Shown one piece after another: positions 1 through 5,880 of a stretch of DNA of 6,448 bases. Both the position numbers and the translations under genes were made by a program. The number at the start of each line of letters is the position of its first letter. Position 1 is the stretch's first letter. The DNA comes from Crenotrichaceae bacterium. Lineage in GTDB: Bacteria; Pseudomonadota; Gammaproteobacteria; Methylococcales; DRLZ01. The stretch lies in the NCBI GenBank assembly GCA_011322755.1, contig DRLZ01000430.1:1-6448 (forward strand), given 5' to 3'. A model generated the notes under the pieces. It did no database searches. It was not told the origin of the DNA and saw nothing but the letters and a program-made list of their open reading frames with translations.

Positions 1-452
1 CAGTCGATAGTGCCAGCTTGCTGTTGTACTCTGTATTGCTCATAAATTGTCAATTTTGGTGGTTTAATGAACATATAGCTGGCTACCAGTGCAAGACTGA
101 CGACAATTAGAAACAGGATAGGTTTTTTCTCCGGGCCGAGAGGTATTCGCCATAAGCTGACAGCACAAATGAATGCGATCAACAATGTTACGTCAACCGG
201 GCTCAGGTGTTGCAAAACAGGGCTTGAGATGACGCCATGTTGACTCATCAACAATGGATAACTGGTTGCGATCAAGGGTGCGAAAACAGCAAACAGCGTT
301 AGCAGTGCAATCCAAAATAAACCGATGCGCGCCCCCCAGTGTTTAAAAGTATTGCGCAGTACGCGCCGGGCAAATGTGTTGTTATTCGACTGACCCGCAT
401 TGTTTTCAAATTCTGGTGTATTCAAGGATTGTTCAGACACAGGCTCAGTCAT
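1..452 (-). CDS. ABC transporter permease, DppC/OppC-like, partial (N-terminal 150 codons)
   Basis: This is the N-terminal part of the second membrane subunit of a peptide/nickel-type ABC importer; the C-terminal part, with the ABC-interaction loop, lies off the left edge. The start is ATG at 452-450, preceded by AAGGA, and it overlaps the end of the upstream permease gene by 8 bases (ATGACTGA), a translational-coupling arrangement typical of dppBC/oppBC. A polar, Asn/Gln-rich N-terminus (about 1-40) leads into a first membrane helix ending in FAVFAPLIA (about residues 43-62), the usual DppC-type pattern of TM1 followed by an APLIA-like motif. Two further hydrophobic stretches (about 86-103 and 111-130) follow, where classical DppC has a short periplasmic loop. 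The family call rests on this TM1 pattern and on the neighbour gene. Substrate cannot be told; peptides are the default guess. Confidence 0.8.
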   Translation of the reverse strand, partial: MTEPVSEQSLNTPEFENNAGQSNNNTFARRVLRNTFKHWGARIGLFWIALLTLFAVFAPLIATSYPLLMSQHGVISSPVLQHLSPVDVTLLIAFICAVSLWRIPLGPEKKPILFLIVVSLALVASYMFIKPPKLTIYEQYRVQQQAGTID

Positions 453-1830
453 AGGAGATCCTTGGGTCGGCAACGGCATAGAGAATATCGCTGATTAAAT
501 AACCAATCAAGGTGAGTAGTCCGCTCAGCAAGGTAATTGATAACACCAGTTCGCGGTCTCGGGTTTGTACTGCCTCAATTGCAAGTTTACCCATGCCTTC
601 GATACTGAAAATACTTTCCACAATCACCGAACCAGCCAGCAAGCCAGGCAATAAACTGGCGACTACGGTAATCAACGGTAATAAGCTATTGCGGAACACA
701 TGTTGCCAGATCACATCATTTTCTGCCAGACCCTTGGCGCGGGCAGTGCGTGCATAATCAGACATCAGATTTTCCAGAACAGCGGTACGCGTCAGCTTGG
801 TTAGCGCTGCGAAGCCACCATATGACAAGCAAATGACAGGTAGTATCAAATGCCAGAGTCGATCAAGCAAAAAACCCCGAATAAATGATTGTTGGGTAAA
901 ATGCATGGCAATCGCAAAACCGATGATTAACCCGAATAAACCAAGGTAGCTGATGCGCAGGATTGTATAGTTAGACAGTGCAATCGGTACAATGAGGCAT
1001 AAAAAAACAATGGGCAGCAATAGAAACCAGCCCAATGACTGACTGCTTTCAGGTAAAGCCTGAGCCATTGCGATTGCACAGCCAATTGCTGCCAGCGTGA
1101 ATATTGCGACACGCAGAGTTGCTGTTCCCCGCGCAGCCAGCCAGACAAACAGACTGGTACATGTAGCGCTTATCAGAAAAAATAGTCCAACATCAGTGAG
1201 CGAACCCCAGTGTGGCATAAACGGCAGTGCGGCTGATTCTGAACTGCTCAGCCCGCCGGTTGGAAACCAGTGCCAGTATTGAACATTGGAAAAAAATCCA
1301 ATCAGTAAAACGCCGGCAAGCATGGTTGGTATAGACCACAACGCGAGCATCACCCCACCACTGATCACATCAAACTGGCTGCCGCGCCGGGTTGCTGCAT
1401 AGACCCCAATGGCGATGGCAACGATGTAGATAATGGGGATGGAAATGGTATTCAGCAGCAATGTAATTGGAACCCGTTCGGAGAGTAAATCAGCAACCGG
1501 ACGACCATAACGAAAGCTTTTACCAAGATCAGAACCTTTGCTAAACGAAAACCCGTTGATTTCAGCCTTGTTATCAAAAGTAAAACCGATCGGTGAAACA
1601 GTATTGAGCCAGCGCAGGTATTGAACAGCAGGTGGTGAATCCAGACCATAAATGCGATTGTAATAAGCCTCGATTTCACGTTTCGCTTCAGGGTCAAGGT
1701 TTTGCCCATCGACCAAACTGGCAGCGCTGATACCCCCGGGAGCAGCCGCCATCACCGCAAAAACCACAATGGTAATACCCAGCAAGGTTGGTATCATCAA
1801 CAGTAAACGTCGCAGAATATAATCAGTCAT
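445..1830 (-). CDS. ABC transporter permease, DppB/OppB-like, enlarged (461 aa)
   Basis: Inner-membrane subunit of a peptide/nickel-type ABC importer that pairs with the DppC-like subunit encoded next. The N-terminus (MTDYILRRLLLMIPTLLGI) is the classical DppB/OppB first helix. A GKSFRYGRPV segment (103-112) precedes the PITLLLNT helix. LWHLILPVICLSYGGF and YARTARAKGL (359-368) form the EAA loop that docks on the ATPase, and the protein ends in DPRISYD, the family's usual DPRI-type tail. At 461 residues it is well above the roughly 310-340 of classical DppB. The excess includes three or four additional hydrophobic stretches at about 214-310, between the TGGL segment (191-194) and LWHLILP, and a longer first periplasmic loop (31-100). 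The start is ATG 1830; an in-frame TAA lies a few codons upstream and no strong Shine-Dalgarno sequence is seen. It is the first visible gene of the operon. No substrate-binding protein gene is adjacent. Confidence 0.92.
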   Translation of the reverse strand: MTDYILRRLLLMIPTLLGITIVVFAVMAAAPGGISAASLVDGQNLDPEAKREIEAYYNRIYGLDSPPAVQYLRWLNTVSPIGFTFDNKAEINGFSFSKGSDLGKSFRYGRPVADLLSERVPITLLLNTISIPIIYIVAIAIGVYAATRRGSQFDVISGGVMLALWSIPTMLAGVLLIGFFSNVQYWHWFPTGGLSSSESAALPFMPHWGSLTDVGLFFLISATCTSLFVWLAARGTATLRVAIFTLAAIGCAIAMAQALPESSQSLGWFLLLPIVFLCLIVPIALSNYTILRISYLGLFGLIIGFAIAMHFTQQSFIRGFLLDRLWHLILPVICLSYGGFAALTKLTRTAVLENLMSDYARTARAKGLAENDVIWQHVFRNSLLPLITVVASLLPGLLAGSVIVESIFSIEGMGKLAIEAVQTRDRELVLSITLLSGLLTLIGYLISDILYAVADPRISYD

Positions 1831-2023
1831 ATCAGAATAGTCTGTTTAGATCAGATCATTGACCAGGCTAAGGGCATGGTATTGAGATTTTTGAAGATTG
1901 TCGTCATGATTTAATATTATCATGAACAACACTTTTTGAGATTAAAGCCGTGATATTCTTGCACGTTGTTGATGCTGTCTGTTAATGATAAAAACAAAGA
2001 TAAAATACCAAACGTATTGAGTA
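1831..2023. promoter_or_regulatory. Divergent intergenic region between permease operon and unknown gene
   Basis: This 193-bp A/T-rich gap separates two divergently oriented genes, so it must hold promoters for both, unless the permease operon is transcribed from elsewhere. No pair of -35/-10 hexamers with good spacing stands out. Isolated good matches exist (TTGAGA at 1936-1941 and TAAAAT at 2001-2006 on the plus strand; GATAAT on the minus strand near 1915-1920), but their partners are poor. The region contains the inverted repeat listed separately. Confidence 0.45.
1904..1925. repeat. 22-bp inverted repeat in divergent intergenic region (operator candidate)
   Basis: TCATGAT at 1904-1910 is perfectly complementary to ATCATGA at 1919-1925, with an 8-base A/T spacer. 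The symmetry and the position between divergent genes fit a dimeric regulator's binding site. There is no T-run on either side that would suggest a terminator. It may also be chance in an A/T-rich region. Confidence 0.4.
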
Positions 2024-2518
2024 ATGGATAAAGCTTTTATAATCGAAGCCAGAAGTTATGATATCTGGGGGATCGCATCGCATAATTTCTGGGTGCTGCG
2101 AAATGATGAAAATCAGGTGCTTTCCCAGTTACATGGTCTGGCAACCGATCGAAAAACCAATACATTCAAACCAATCGGCTTTTTTAATGATCGACTTGGA
2201 TTTTATGAATTCAAAACCGCTAACAACGACCCCAGTTTTATCTTCAATAACCAGCAGGCAGTACCTGTGTATCAGGGAGATGTAACAGATGTGCTTTCGC
2301 GCTGGGATAATGCAGCAAGCCAGCTGGCAACATTGAATAAACAGGATTTGAATTATTCACCGTTTGGTATTTTGGGGTTGCCCGTAACCAACAGTAACTC
2401 AGCCTATCATTTGCTTTCCCAATTAATGGGGATTGATTGCTGTCGGTTTTCAGGCGTTCTGGAACCGGGAATTGGAAACAGCCTGGATTATTGTAATGTC
2501 AACGCTGGCAATGAATGA
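2024..2518 (+). CDS. Hypothetical protein, 164 aa, unrecognised family
   Basis: I do not recognise this protein. The start is ATG 2024, fixed by an in-frame TGA two codons upstream (TGA GTA ATG); only a weak GAG precedes it. The protein shows no signal peptide or membrane segment, so a cytoplasmic location is likely. The residues look ordered rather than low-complexity: an N-terminal block around ASHNFWVLRNDENQVLSQLH (18-37) runs into GLATDR, and a second block has NSNSAYHLLSQLMGI (123-137) followed by GVLEPGIGNSLDY. The early His and the later NSNS block, placed before a helix-like segment, could be conserved core elements of a hydrolase-like domain, but that is only a guess. It is co-directional with the phosphodiesterase-like gene 76 bp downstream and may share its transcript. 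It is divergent from the permease operon. Confidence 0.75.
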   Translation: MDKAFIIEARSYDIWGIASHNFWVLRNDENQVLSQLHGLATDRKTNTFKPIGFFNDRLGFYEFKTANNDPSFIFNNQQAVPVYQGDVTDVLSRWDNAASQLATLNKQDLNYSPFGILGLPVTNSNSAYHLLSQLMGIDCCRFSGVLEPGIGNSLDYCNVNAGNE

Positions 2519-2520
2519 TT

Positions 2521-2532
2521 CTGATCGATCAG
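2521..2532. repeat. 12-bp perfect palindrome CTGATCGATCAG
   Basis: A perfect dyad with no loop lies just after the stop of the unknown gene and ahead of the phosphodiesterase-like gene. It does not extend beyond 12 bp and has no T-run close behind, so a terminator is unlikely. It could be a small regulator site or chance. Confidence 0.25.
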
Positions 2533-2594
2533 GCTGTTTGTGTTGTGGTAACGATATACACTCGATTAATAATGGGAAAATCGAAAGCTGACAG

Positions 2595-3401
2595 ATGGAT
2601 ATTATTTGCTATGCCTGCGGGCGAAAGGAAATGCCGGAAAACACGATAGAGGCAATCAGGCATTGCCAATTGGTTAATCCAGATCACTGGATTGAAATGG
2701 ATTTGCAACTGAGTAAAGACGGGGAAGTCGTACTGTTTCATGATGATAATCTGAAACGCGTCACTGGTTTGGACAGAACCATTTCAGCGCTCGACAAGGA
2801 ACAGATCCAGGCGATTTCTTACACAGTAAGCAACAAGTTAAACCATTGTGAACTACAGCTGAGAATACCACTGCTGCAACAAGTATTGACAGAATTTTCA
2901 CATGCTCGTCTGGTACTGGACATACATAGCGCCAACCCTGCGATTGTGACGCAGTTAATCGCACTGATTGAAGACCATGCAATGGACAGTCAAGTTGTGA
3001 TTGTTAGCCAGTTTGAGCATATTATCAGCAGTTTCAAAAAACACAGACCGTATTTGCGTTATGGCGCTACAGCCAGTGAGGTCAAGCGTATGGTGTTTAG
3101 CAGTTATATTTATCTTGACACCCTGTTTCCAATAACATCGGATATTCTGATGATTCCGGTTCACTACGACCGTTACAGAATGCTTACGAAGCGGGTCATC
3201 AGCCACGTGAAACAGCGCAATAAAAAACTTTGGCTATGGATTTATGAAGGTCGGTCTGAGTCTAGTAGTAAACAGGTGGAAACTATAGAAACAGTAAAAC
3301 AATACCAGATGTTACAACACCTCGGTGTAGATGGCGTTTTCACCACGTGCCCTGAAAAACTATTATCTGCCCGAAGCAACTGGAAAGAGGGAGCTCCTTA
3401 A
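2595..3401 (+). CDS. Glycerophosphodiester phosphodiesterase family protein with atypical active site (268 aa)
   Basis: Members of this TIM-barrel family hydrolyse glycerophosphodiesters to glycerol-3-phosphate and an alcohol. Family landmarks seen: MPENTIEAI (13-21), IEMDLQLSKDGEVVLFHDD (33-51, holding Glu34, Asp36 and His49, which match the metal/catalytic positions), RIPLLQQVL (the usual IPTLEEVL), VIVSQFEHIISSF (strand plus helix), and the C-terminal LGVDGVFTTCPEKL (usual LGVDGIITDxPxxL). The canonical N-terminal His-Arg-Gly before PENT is absent: the protein reads ICYACGRKEMPENT. The usual EIK after the IPTLEEVL region reads DIH. The start is ATG 2595, two codons after an in-frame TGA, so no longer N-terminus can restore the histidine. 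No signal peptide is seen, so it is probably cytosolic like UgpQ. It may be a diverged or inactive enzyme. Fold assignment is firm; activity is doubtful. Confidence 0.8.
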   Translation: MDIICYACGRKEMPENTIEAIRHCQLVNPDHWIEMDLQLSKDGEVVLFHDDNLKRVTGLDRTISALDKEQIQAISYTVSNKLNHCELQLRIPLLQQVLTEFSHARLVLDIHSANPAIVTQLIALIEDHAMDSQVVIVSQFEHIISSFKKHRPYLRYGATASEVKRMVFSSYIYLDTLFPITSDILMIPVHYDRYRMLTKRVISHVKQRNKKLWLWIYEGRSESSSKQVETIETVKQYQMLQHLGVDGVFTTCPEKLLSARSNWKEGAP

Positions 3402-3513
3402 ACTAGAATGTGAATTAAGAGCTAAAACAGAAACCAGTTCAAGTCACTATGGTTAATATATCAGGTAAGACCTTAACTTCACTTGATCTATGGAGCTTTG
3501 AGCATGAACTGGC

Positions 3514-3563
3514 TGTCAATCAGCGTTGAAAACTTTCCATCTGTCAGCGTCCAAAAGTTTCCA
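3514..3563. repeat. Terminal end of element A with two 24-bp-spaced subterminal repeats
   Basis: The tip TGTCAATCAGCG starts at 3514. The core GCGTTGAAAACTTTCCA (3523-3539) recurs as GCGTCCAAAAGTTTCCA (3547-3563), 14 of 17 positions identical and offset exactly 24 bp. Multiple subterminal repeats of this type are where the IS21-family transposase binds. Confidence 0.65.
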
Positions 3564-4194
3564 GATAGTTTAGACGATTATTCTGTTTTTATGCCTGATT
3601 TTTGGTGCTTAAAACGTAAGAATCGTTTCCTGTTTCAACGATGTCACAATGATGAGTAATTCGATCCAAAAGTGCTGCTGTCATCTTTGCATCACCAAAA
3701 ACTTGTACCCATTCGCTGAACTTTAAATTGGTGGTTATGATCAGCGTGGTACGCTCATAGAGCTGGCTAATGAGATGAAAGAGTAATGCGCCTGCGCCAC
3801 CTGACTTTGGAAACGGTAAGTACCCAAGTTCATCTAAAATAACTGCGTCCATTTGGATTAATTTTCTCGCCATGGTCCCTGTTTTCTCCTGCTGTTTTTC
3901 CAGTTCGAGCAAGTTAACCAAATCAACCGCATTAAAAAACCGTACGCGTTTTTCATGATGAATAGCTGCTACACCGAGTGCAGTGGCTAAATGCGTCTTG
4001 CCTGTTCCTGTACCACCCACAAGAATGAGGTTGTGAGCATCATCCATGAATTTTGCGGTTGCCAGCTGTTCTATCTGCTGCTTTGAAAGCGGCGTTTCAT
4101 GCCATTCAAAGTTAACCAAATCACGATGAATAGGAAACCTGGCAACTTTCAACTGGTATTTCAAACTACGTGCATAACGGTCTGTTATCTCTGC

Positions 4195-4278
4195 ATTAAT
4201 CAATTGCCTCAGCAATCGTTCTGGCGATCGCTCTTTATTAATCAATTGCCTCAGCAATCGTTCTGGCGATCGCTCTTT
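4195..4278. repeat. Exact 42-bp tandem duplication (2 copies) inside istB of element A
   Basis: Copy 1 is 4195-4236 and copy 2 is 4237-4278, identical at all 42 positions and immediately adjacent; identity stops at both outer borders. The unit is a multiple of three and duplicates 14 residues (KERSPERLLRQLIN) of IstB without breaking the frame. Perfect identity suggests a recent slippage or unequal-exchange event. Confidence 0.97.
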
Positions 4279-4370
4279 TTGTCGTTGAGGAGCTTCAGCT
4301 TTAATTTCAGCCCAGGCATCGCTCATTCCATAGAGGCGCAAATCGTTTAGTTGAGTGAACAGATCAATGG

Positions 4371-4427
4371 TGTCAATGGCCAAAATAACTGACCCCTTGA
4401 CGGACAATAATTTTGACCCCCTACGGA
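4371..4427. repeat. Terminal end of element B with two 24-bp-spaced subterminal repeats
   Basis: The tip TGTCAATGGCC starts at 4371. AATAACTGACCCCTTGACGG is followed 24 bp later by AATAATTTTGACCCCCTACGG-like sequence; the TGACCCC cores are at 4390-4396 and 4414-4420. The layout matches the end of element A, although the sequence differs. Confidence 0.65.
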
Positions 4428-4436
4428 TCAAAAAAA

Positions 4437-5177
4437 CTACGCATTGGTTTTGTGTTTTAAGCGATAACTTTCACCTCCCAGCATAAAGATTCTCGAATGC
4501 TGGATCAGTCGATCGATGATCGGTACCGCCACGTTTTCATCCACAAAGAACTCGCCCCAGGCCGTAAAGTCCTTGTTGGTAGTCAAAATGATGGATCGGT
4601 ATTCATAAAGGGCATTGATCAACTGAAACAGGTTGTAATTGCCCTGCTTGTTCATGGGCAGATACCCCAGTTCATCGATAATCACCAGATCATACTTGCA
4701 CAGGGCGTTTATCTTCTTTTTCAGTTCCCCCTTCAGCTCGGCCACTTCCAGGCTTTCCACCAGCGATAAAGCGCTGGCAAACAAGACTTTGTAGCCTGCT
4801 TCAATGGCTTTGATGCCGATGCCAATCGACAGGTGGGTTTTACCCACGCCGGGTGGCCCGATAAAAATCAGGTTGGGACGGTTATCAACAAAATCAAAGT
4901 CGAGCAACTGGTTGATCTGGCGTTTGGTAATCGTCGTTTGATGGCGATAATCAAAACTTTCCAGCGGTTTTTCAACTGGAAAGCCCGCCTTGCGCCGGTT
5001 GGTCGCCAGCCGCTTGTCGTTACGCTGCCTGACTTCATGACCCAGGAGCAGATCGGTATACTGTAAATATGACAGTTCATTGGCTTCTGCCTGTTGTAAT
5101 AGCTCGGGTAATACCGTGATCAGGCTGGCCAGATTCAGGTGCCGGCATTGTTGATTCACCTGTTCAATGGCGCACAT
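4437..5177 (-). CDS. istB: IstB ATPase of IS21-family element B, complete (246 aa)
   Basis: Helper AAA+ ATPase of IS21-family transposition; it selects and shapes target DNA and stimulates IstA. Walker A is GPPGVGKTH (107-115), Walker B is LVIIDELGYL (164-173), sensor 1 is LTTNKDF (198-204) and the arginine-finger region is IIDRLIQHS (220-228). The N-terminal helical domain (1-100) ends in DNRPNLIFI. The ATG at 5177-5175 is chosen because AGGAGG lies six bases upstream and the length then matches the family norm. An earlier in-frame start at 5213 would add 12 residues without a comparable ribosome site. The gene overlaps the 3' end of istA by 14 bases, the standard coupled istA-istB arrangement. 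All key motifs are intact, so the protein could be functional and might serve related elements in trans, although its own istA is broken. Confidence 0.93.
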   Translation of the reverse strand: MCAIEQVNQQCRHLNLASLITVLPELLQQAEANELSYLQYTDLLLGHEVRQRNDKRLATNRRKAGFPVEKPLESFDYRHQTTITKRQINQLLDFDFVDNRPNLIFIGPPGVGKTHLSIGIGIKAIEAGYKVLFASALSLVESLEVAELKGELKKKINALCKYDLVIIDELGYLPMNKQGNYNLFQLINALYEYRSIILTTNKDFTAWGEFFVDENVAVPIIDRLIQHSRIFMLGGESYRLKHKTNA

Positions 5178-5778
5178 GGCTGACCTCCTGTGCGTGCAGT
5201 GTGCCATAGGCATCCAGTTGGCCGGGTTTTGTGGCTGCGGGCGGTGCGCCGTCTGGCTTCAACCGTCCGGGGTGGTGTTGATAGGCCTGCAGAAAGTCCC
5301 TGACCAGGGTAGCCGTCAGGCGTGGCCGCTGGCAGAGCTTTTCCAGCAGGGCCGGTGAGACAGGTTGATGGGTTTTCAGCAGGCTGATGACAGCGGCTAA
5401 CTGATCCTTGTAGATCTTGGGTTTACTGGTCTTGAGCAAATCTGACAAGGTGTTAGCAGAGGCTGCTCCAATCAGTGTTTGCAGTATCTGTTCCAGCTGT
5501 TCAATGCGCACCGCCGGATCCCGGTAGTGATGAGTGTTTTTGATCACCTTGCCCTTGCCAGTGGTGAGCGCATGCCGGGCAATTTCTTCGCCGCTCTCCC
5601 GATCAAGGATATGCAGGTACTGGCCTTCGGCCGCAATGCCGACACAAGCCCGTTGATACGCCATGGGCACGGAGTATTTATTGGCCTGATACGAGATCAG
5701 TCCGGTCTTGTCGGCCTTGCGGGTCATGACCTGTCCAGCCGGGTGGACAATGGCGGGCGTCAGATACGGCTTCATCTG
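5164..5778 (-). pseudogene. istA: IstA transposase of element B, C-terminal fragment only
   Basis: About 204 C-terminal residues of an IS21-family IstA transposase, starting at QMKPYLTPAIVH. It includes the KTGLISYQANKYSVPMAYQ segment and the following GIAAEGQYLHILDRESGEEI strand region, which form the beta-barrel-like domain after the catalytic core. It then has a helical tail and a Pro/Ala-rich C-terminus ending at TGA 5164-5166. Full IstA is about 500 residues, so the N-terminal helix-turn-helix and the DDE integrase core are missing. The open frame continues into element C for 12 codons (MLKWLIFALLVT from TTG 5814), but those residues are encoded by element C's end and are not IstA. The fragment cannot catalyse transposition. 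The rest of istA is expected on the far side of element C. Confidence 0.85.
5184..5189 (-). promoter_or_regulatory. Ribosome binding site of istB (element B)
   Basis: AGGAGG on the minus strand, six bases before the ATG at 5177. It lies inside the last codons of istA and decides the istB start over the earlier in-frame codon at 5213. Confidence 0.85.
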
Positions 5779-5829
5779 TGTTACCAACAATGCAAAAATG
5801 AGCCACTTCAACAATTGAAATCTGAGCCA
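5779..5829. repeat. Terminal end of element C with two 24-bp-spaced subterminal repeats
   Basis: The tip TGTTACCAACAATGC starts at 5779. TGAGCCA occurs at 5799-5805 and again at 5823-5829, offset exactly 24 bp, each preceded by an A-rich stretch. The spacing matches that in elements A and B; the core sequence is element-specific. Confidence 0.62.
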
Positions 5830-5856
5830 TTTGACTCAAACTAGGTGCTTTTTAAT

Positions 5857-5880
5857 GAGGCACCATGATTTCAAAAGAGG
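5857..5880 (+). promoter_or_regulatory. Two ribosome binding sites for alternative istA starts (element C)
   Basis: GAGG at 5857-5860 lies four bases before ATG 5865. AAGAGG at 5875-5880 lies five bases before the in-frame ATG 5886. The second site is at least as good as the first, so both starts could be used. Confidence 0.5.

Larger units (their letters stand above)
3514..4370 (-). mobile_element. IS21-family element A, istB-side portion (interrupted by element B)
   Basis: This is the istB-proximal part of an IS21-family insertion sequence. Its outer end is inferred at 3514, where the sequence begins TGTCAATCAGCG (reading inward), followed by two subterminal repeats and then the istB gene running toward the end. 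The other boundary is placed at 4370/4371, where istB homology gives way to another TGT-beginning end. The element's istA and its other terminus are not in the window and are expected beyond elements B and C. The target duplication cannot be verified because only one end is visible. Confidence 0.72.
3589..4431 (-). pseudogene. istB: IstB ATPase of element A, start displaced by element B; 14-residue tandem duplication
   Basis: IS21-family helper ATPase, an AAA+ protein related to DnaC, which assembles on target DNA and activates the IstA transposase. Numbering from the first possible start (TTG 4431): Walker A GGTGTGKTH at 139-147, Walker B VILDELGYL at 187-195, sensor-type IITTN at 221-225, and LLDRITHH as the arginine-finger region. 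Native coding appears to begin near IDLFTQLNDLRLYGM (22 onward). Everything before it (4371-4431) is the end of element B read through in frame, so the original start codon is gone. The sequence KERSPERLLRQLIN occurs twice in tandem (52-65 and 66-79). Without the extra copy the native part would be about 245 residues, normal for IstB. The frame is otherwise intact, and expression from a TTG codon in the inserted end is possible. It is called a pseudogene because its native start and partner istA are separated from it. Confidence 0.75.
4371..5778 (-). mobile_element. IS21-family element B (istB-side end, istB, 3' part of istA), truncated by element C
   Basis: This second IS21-family element has the gene order istA-istB on the minus strand. 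Its istB-side end is at 4371, starting TGTCAATGGCC and located 66 bp beyond the istB stop. Its left boundary here is 5778/5779, where istA coding abruptly turns into the end of element C. The remaining 5' part of istA and the other tip should lie beyond element C. Its istA/istB stretch looks richer in G+C than elements A and C and the host genes, which fits a separate origin. Confidence 0.75.

Noticed and set aside
512..757. Plus-strand open frames inside the DppB-type gene (512-757, 1097-1282)
   Set aside because: Antisense to a well-supported membrane protein gene, with no ribosome site or recognisable domain.
3387..3398. AGGGAGCTCCTT dyad at the end of the phosphodiesterase-like gene as a terminator
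   Set aside because: It is a short loop-less palindrome inside the last codons, without a following T-run.
4225..4232. GCGATCGC palindrome (resembling the cyanobacterial HIP1 octamer), twice
   Set aside because: It occurs twice only because of the 42-bp duplication; there is no sign of enrichment elsewhere in the window.
4195..4278. CRISPR-like or regulatory repeat
   Set aside because: There are only two copies, directly abutting with no spacer, and inside a coding frame; it is a simple tandem duplication.
4497..4769. Plus-strand open frame opposite istB of element B (also 4833-5066, 5167-5358 and 5479-5844 opposite istB/istA)
   Set aside because: They lie antisense to convincing IstB/IstA coding, have no recognisable domains and show no good ribosome sites; they are mirror-strand artefacts.
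4437..5177. Possible DnaC-type replication helicase loader (the AAA+ motifs would fit)
   Set aside because: The overlap with an IstA C-terminus and the adjacent transposon end make it an IS21 IstB; the same applies to 3589-4431.
5779..5814. N-terminal residues MLKWLIFALLVT joined to the IstA fragment, looking like a membrane anchor or signal peptide
   Set aside because: They are encoded by the terminal repeats of element C read from the opposite strand; the hydrophobic look is accidental.
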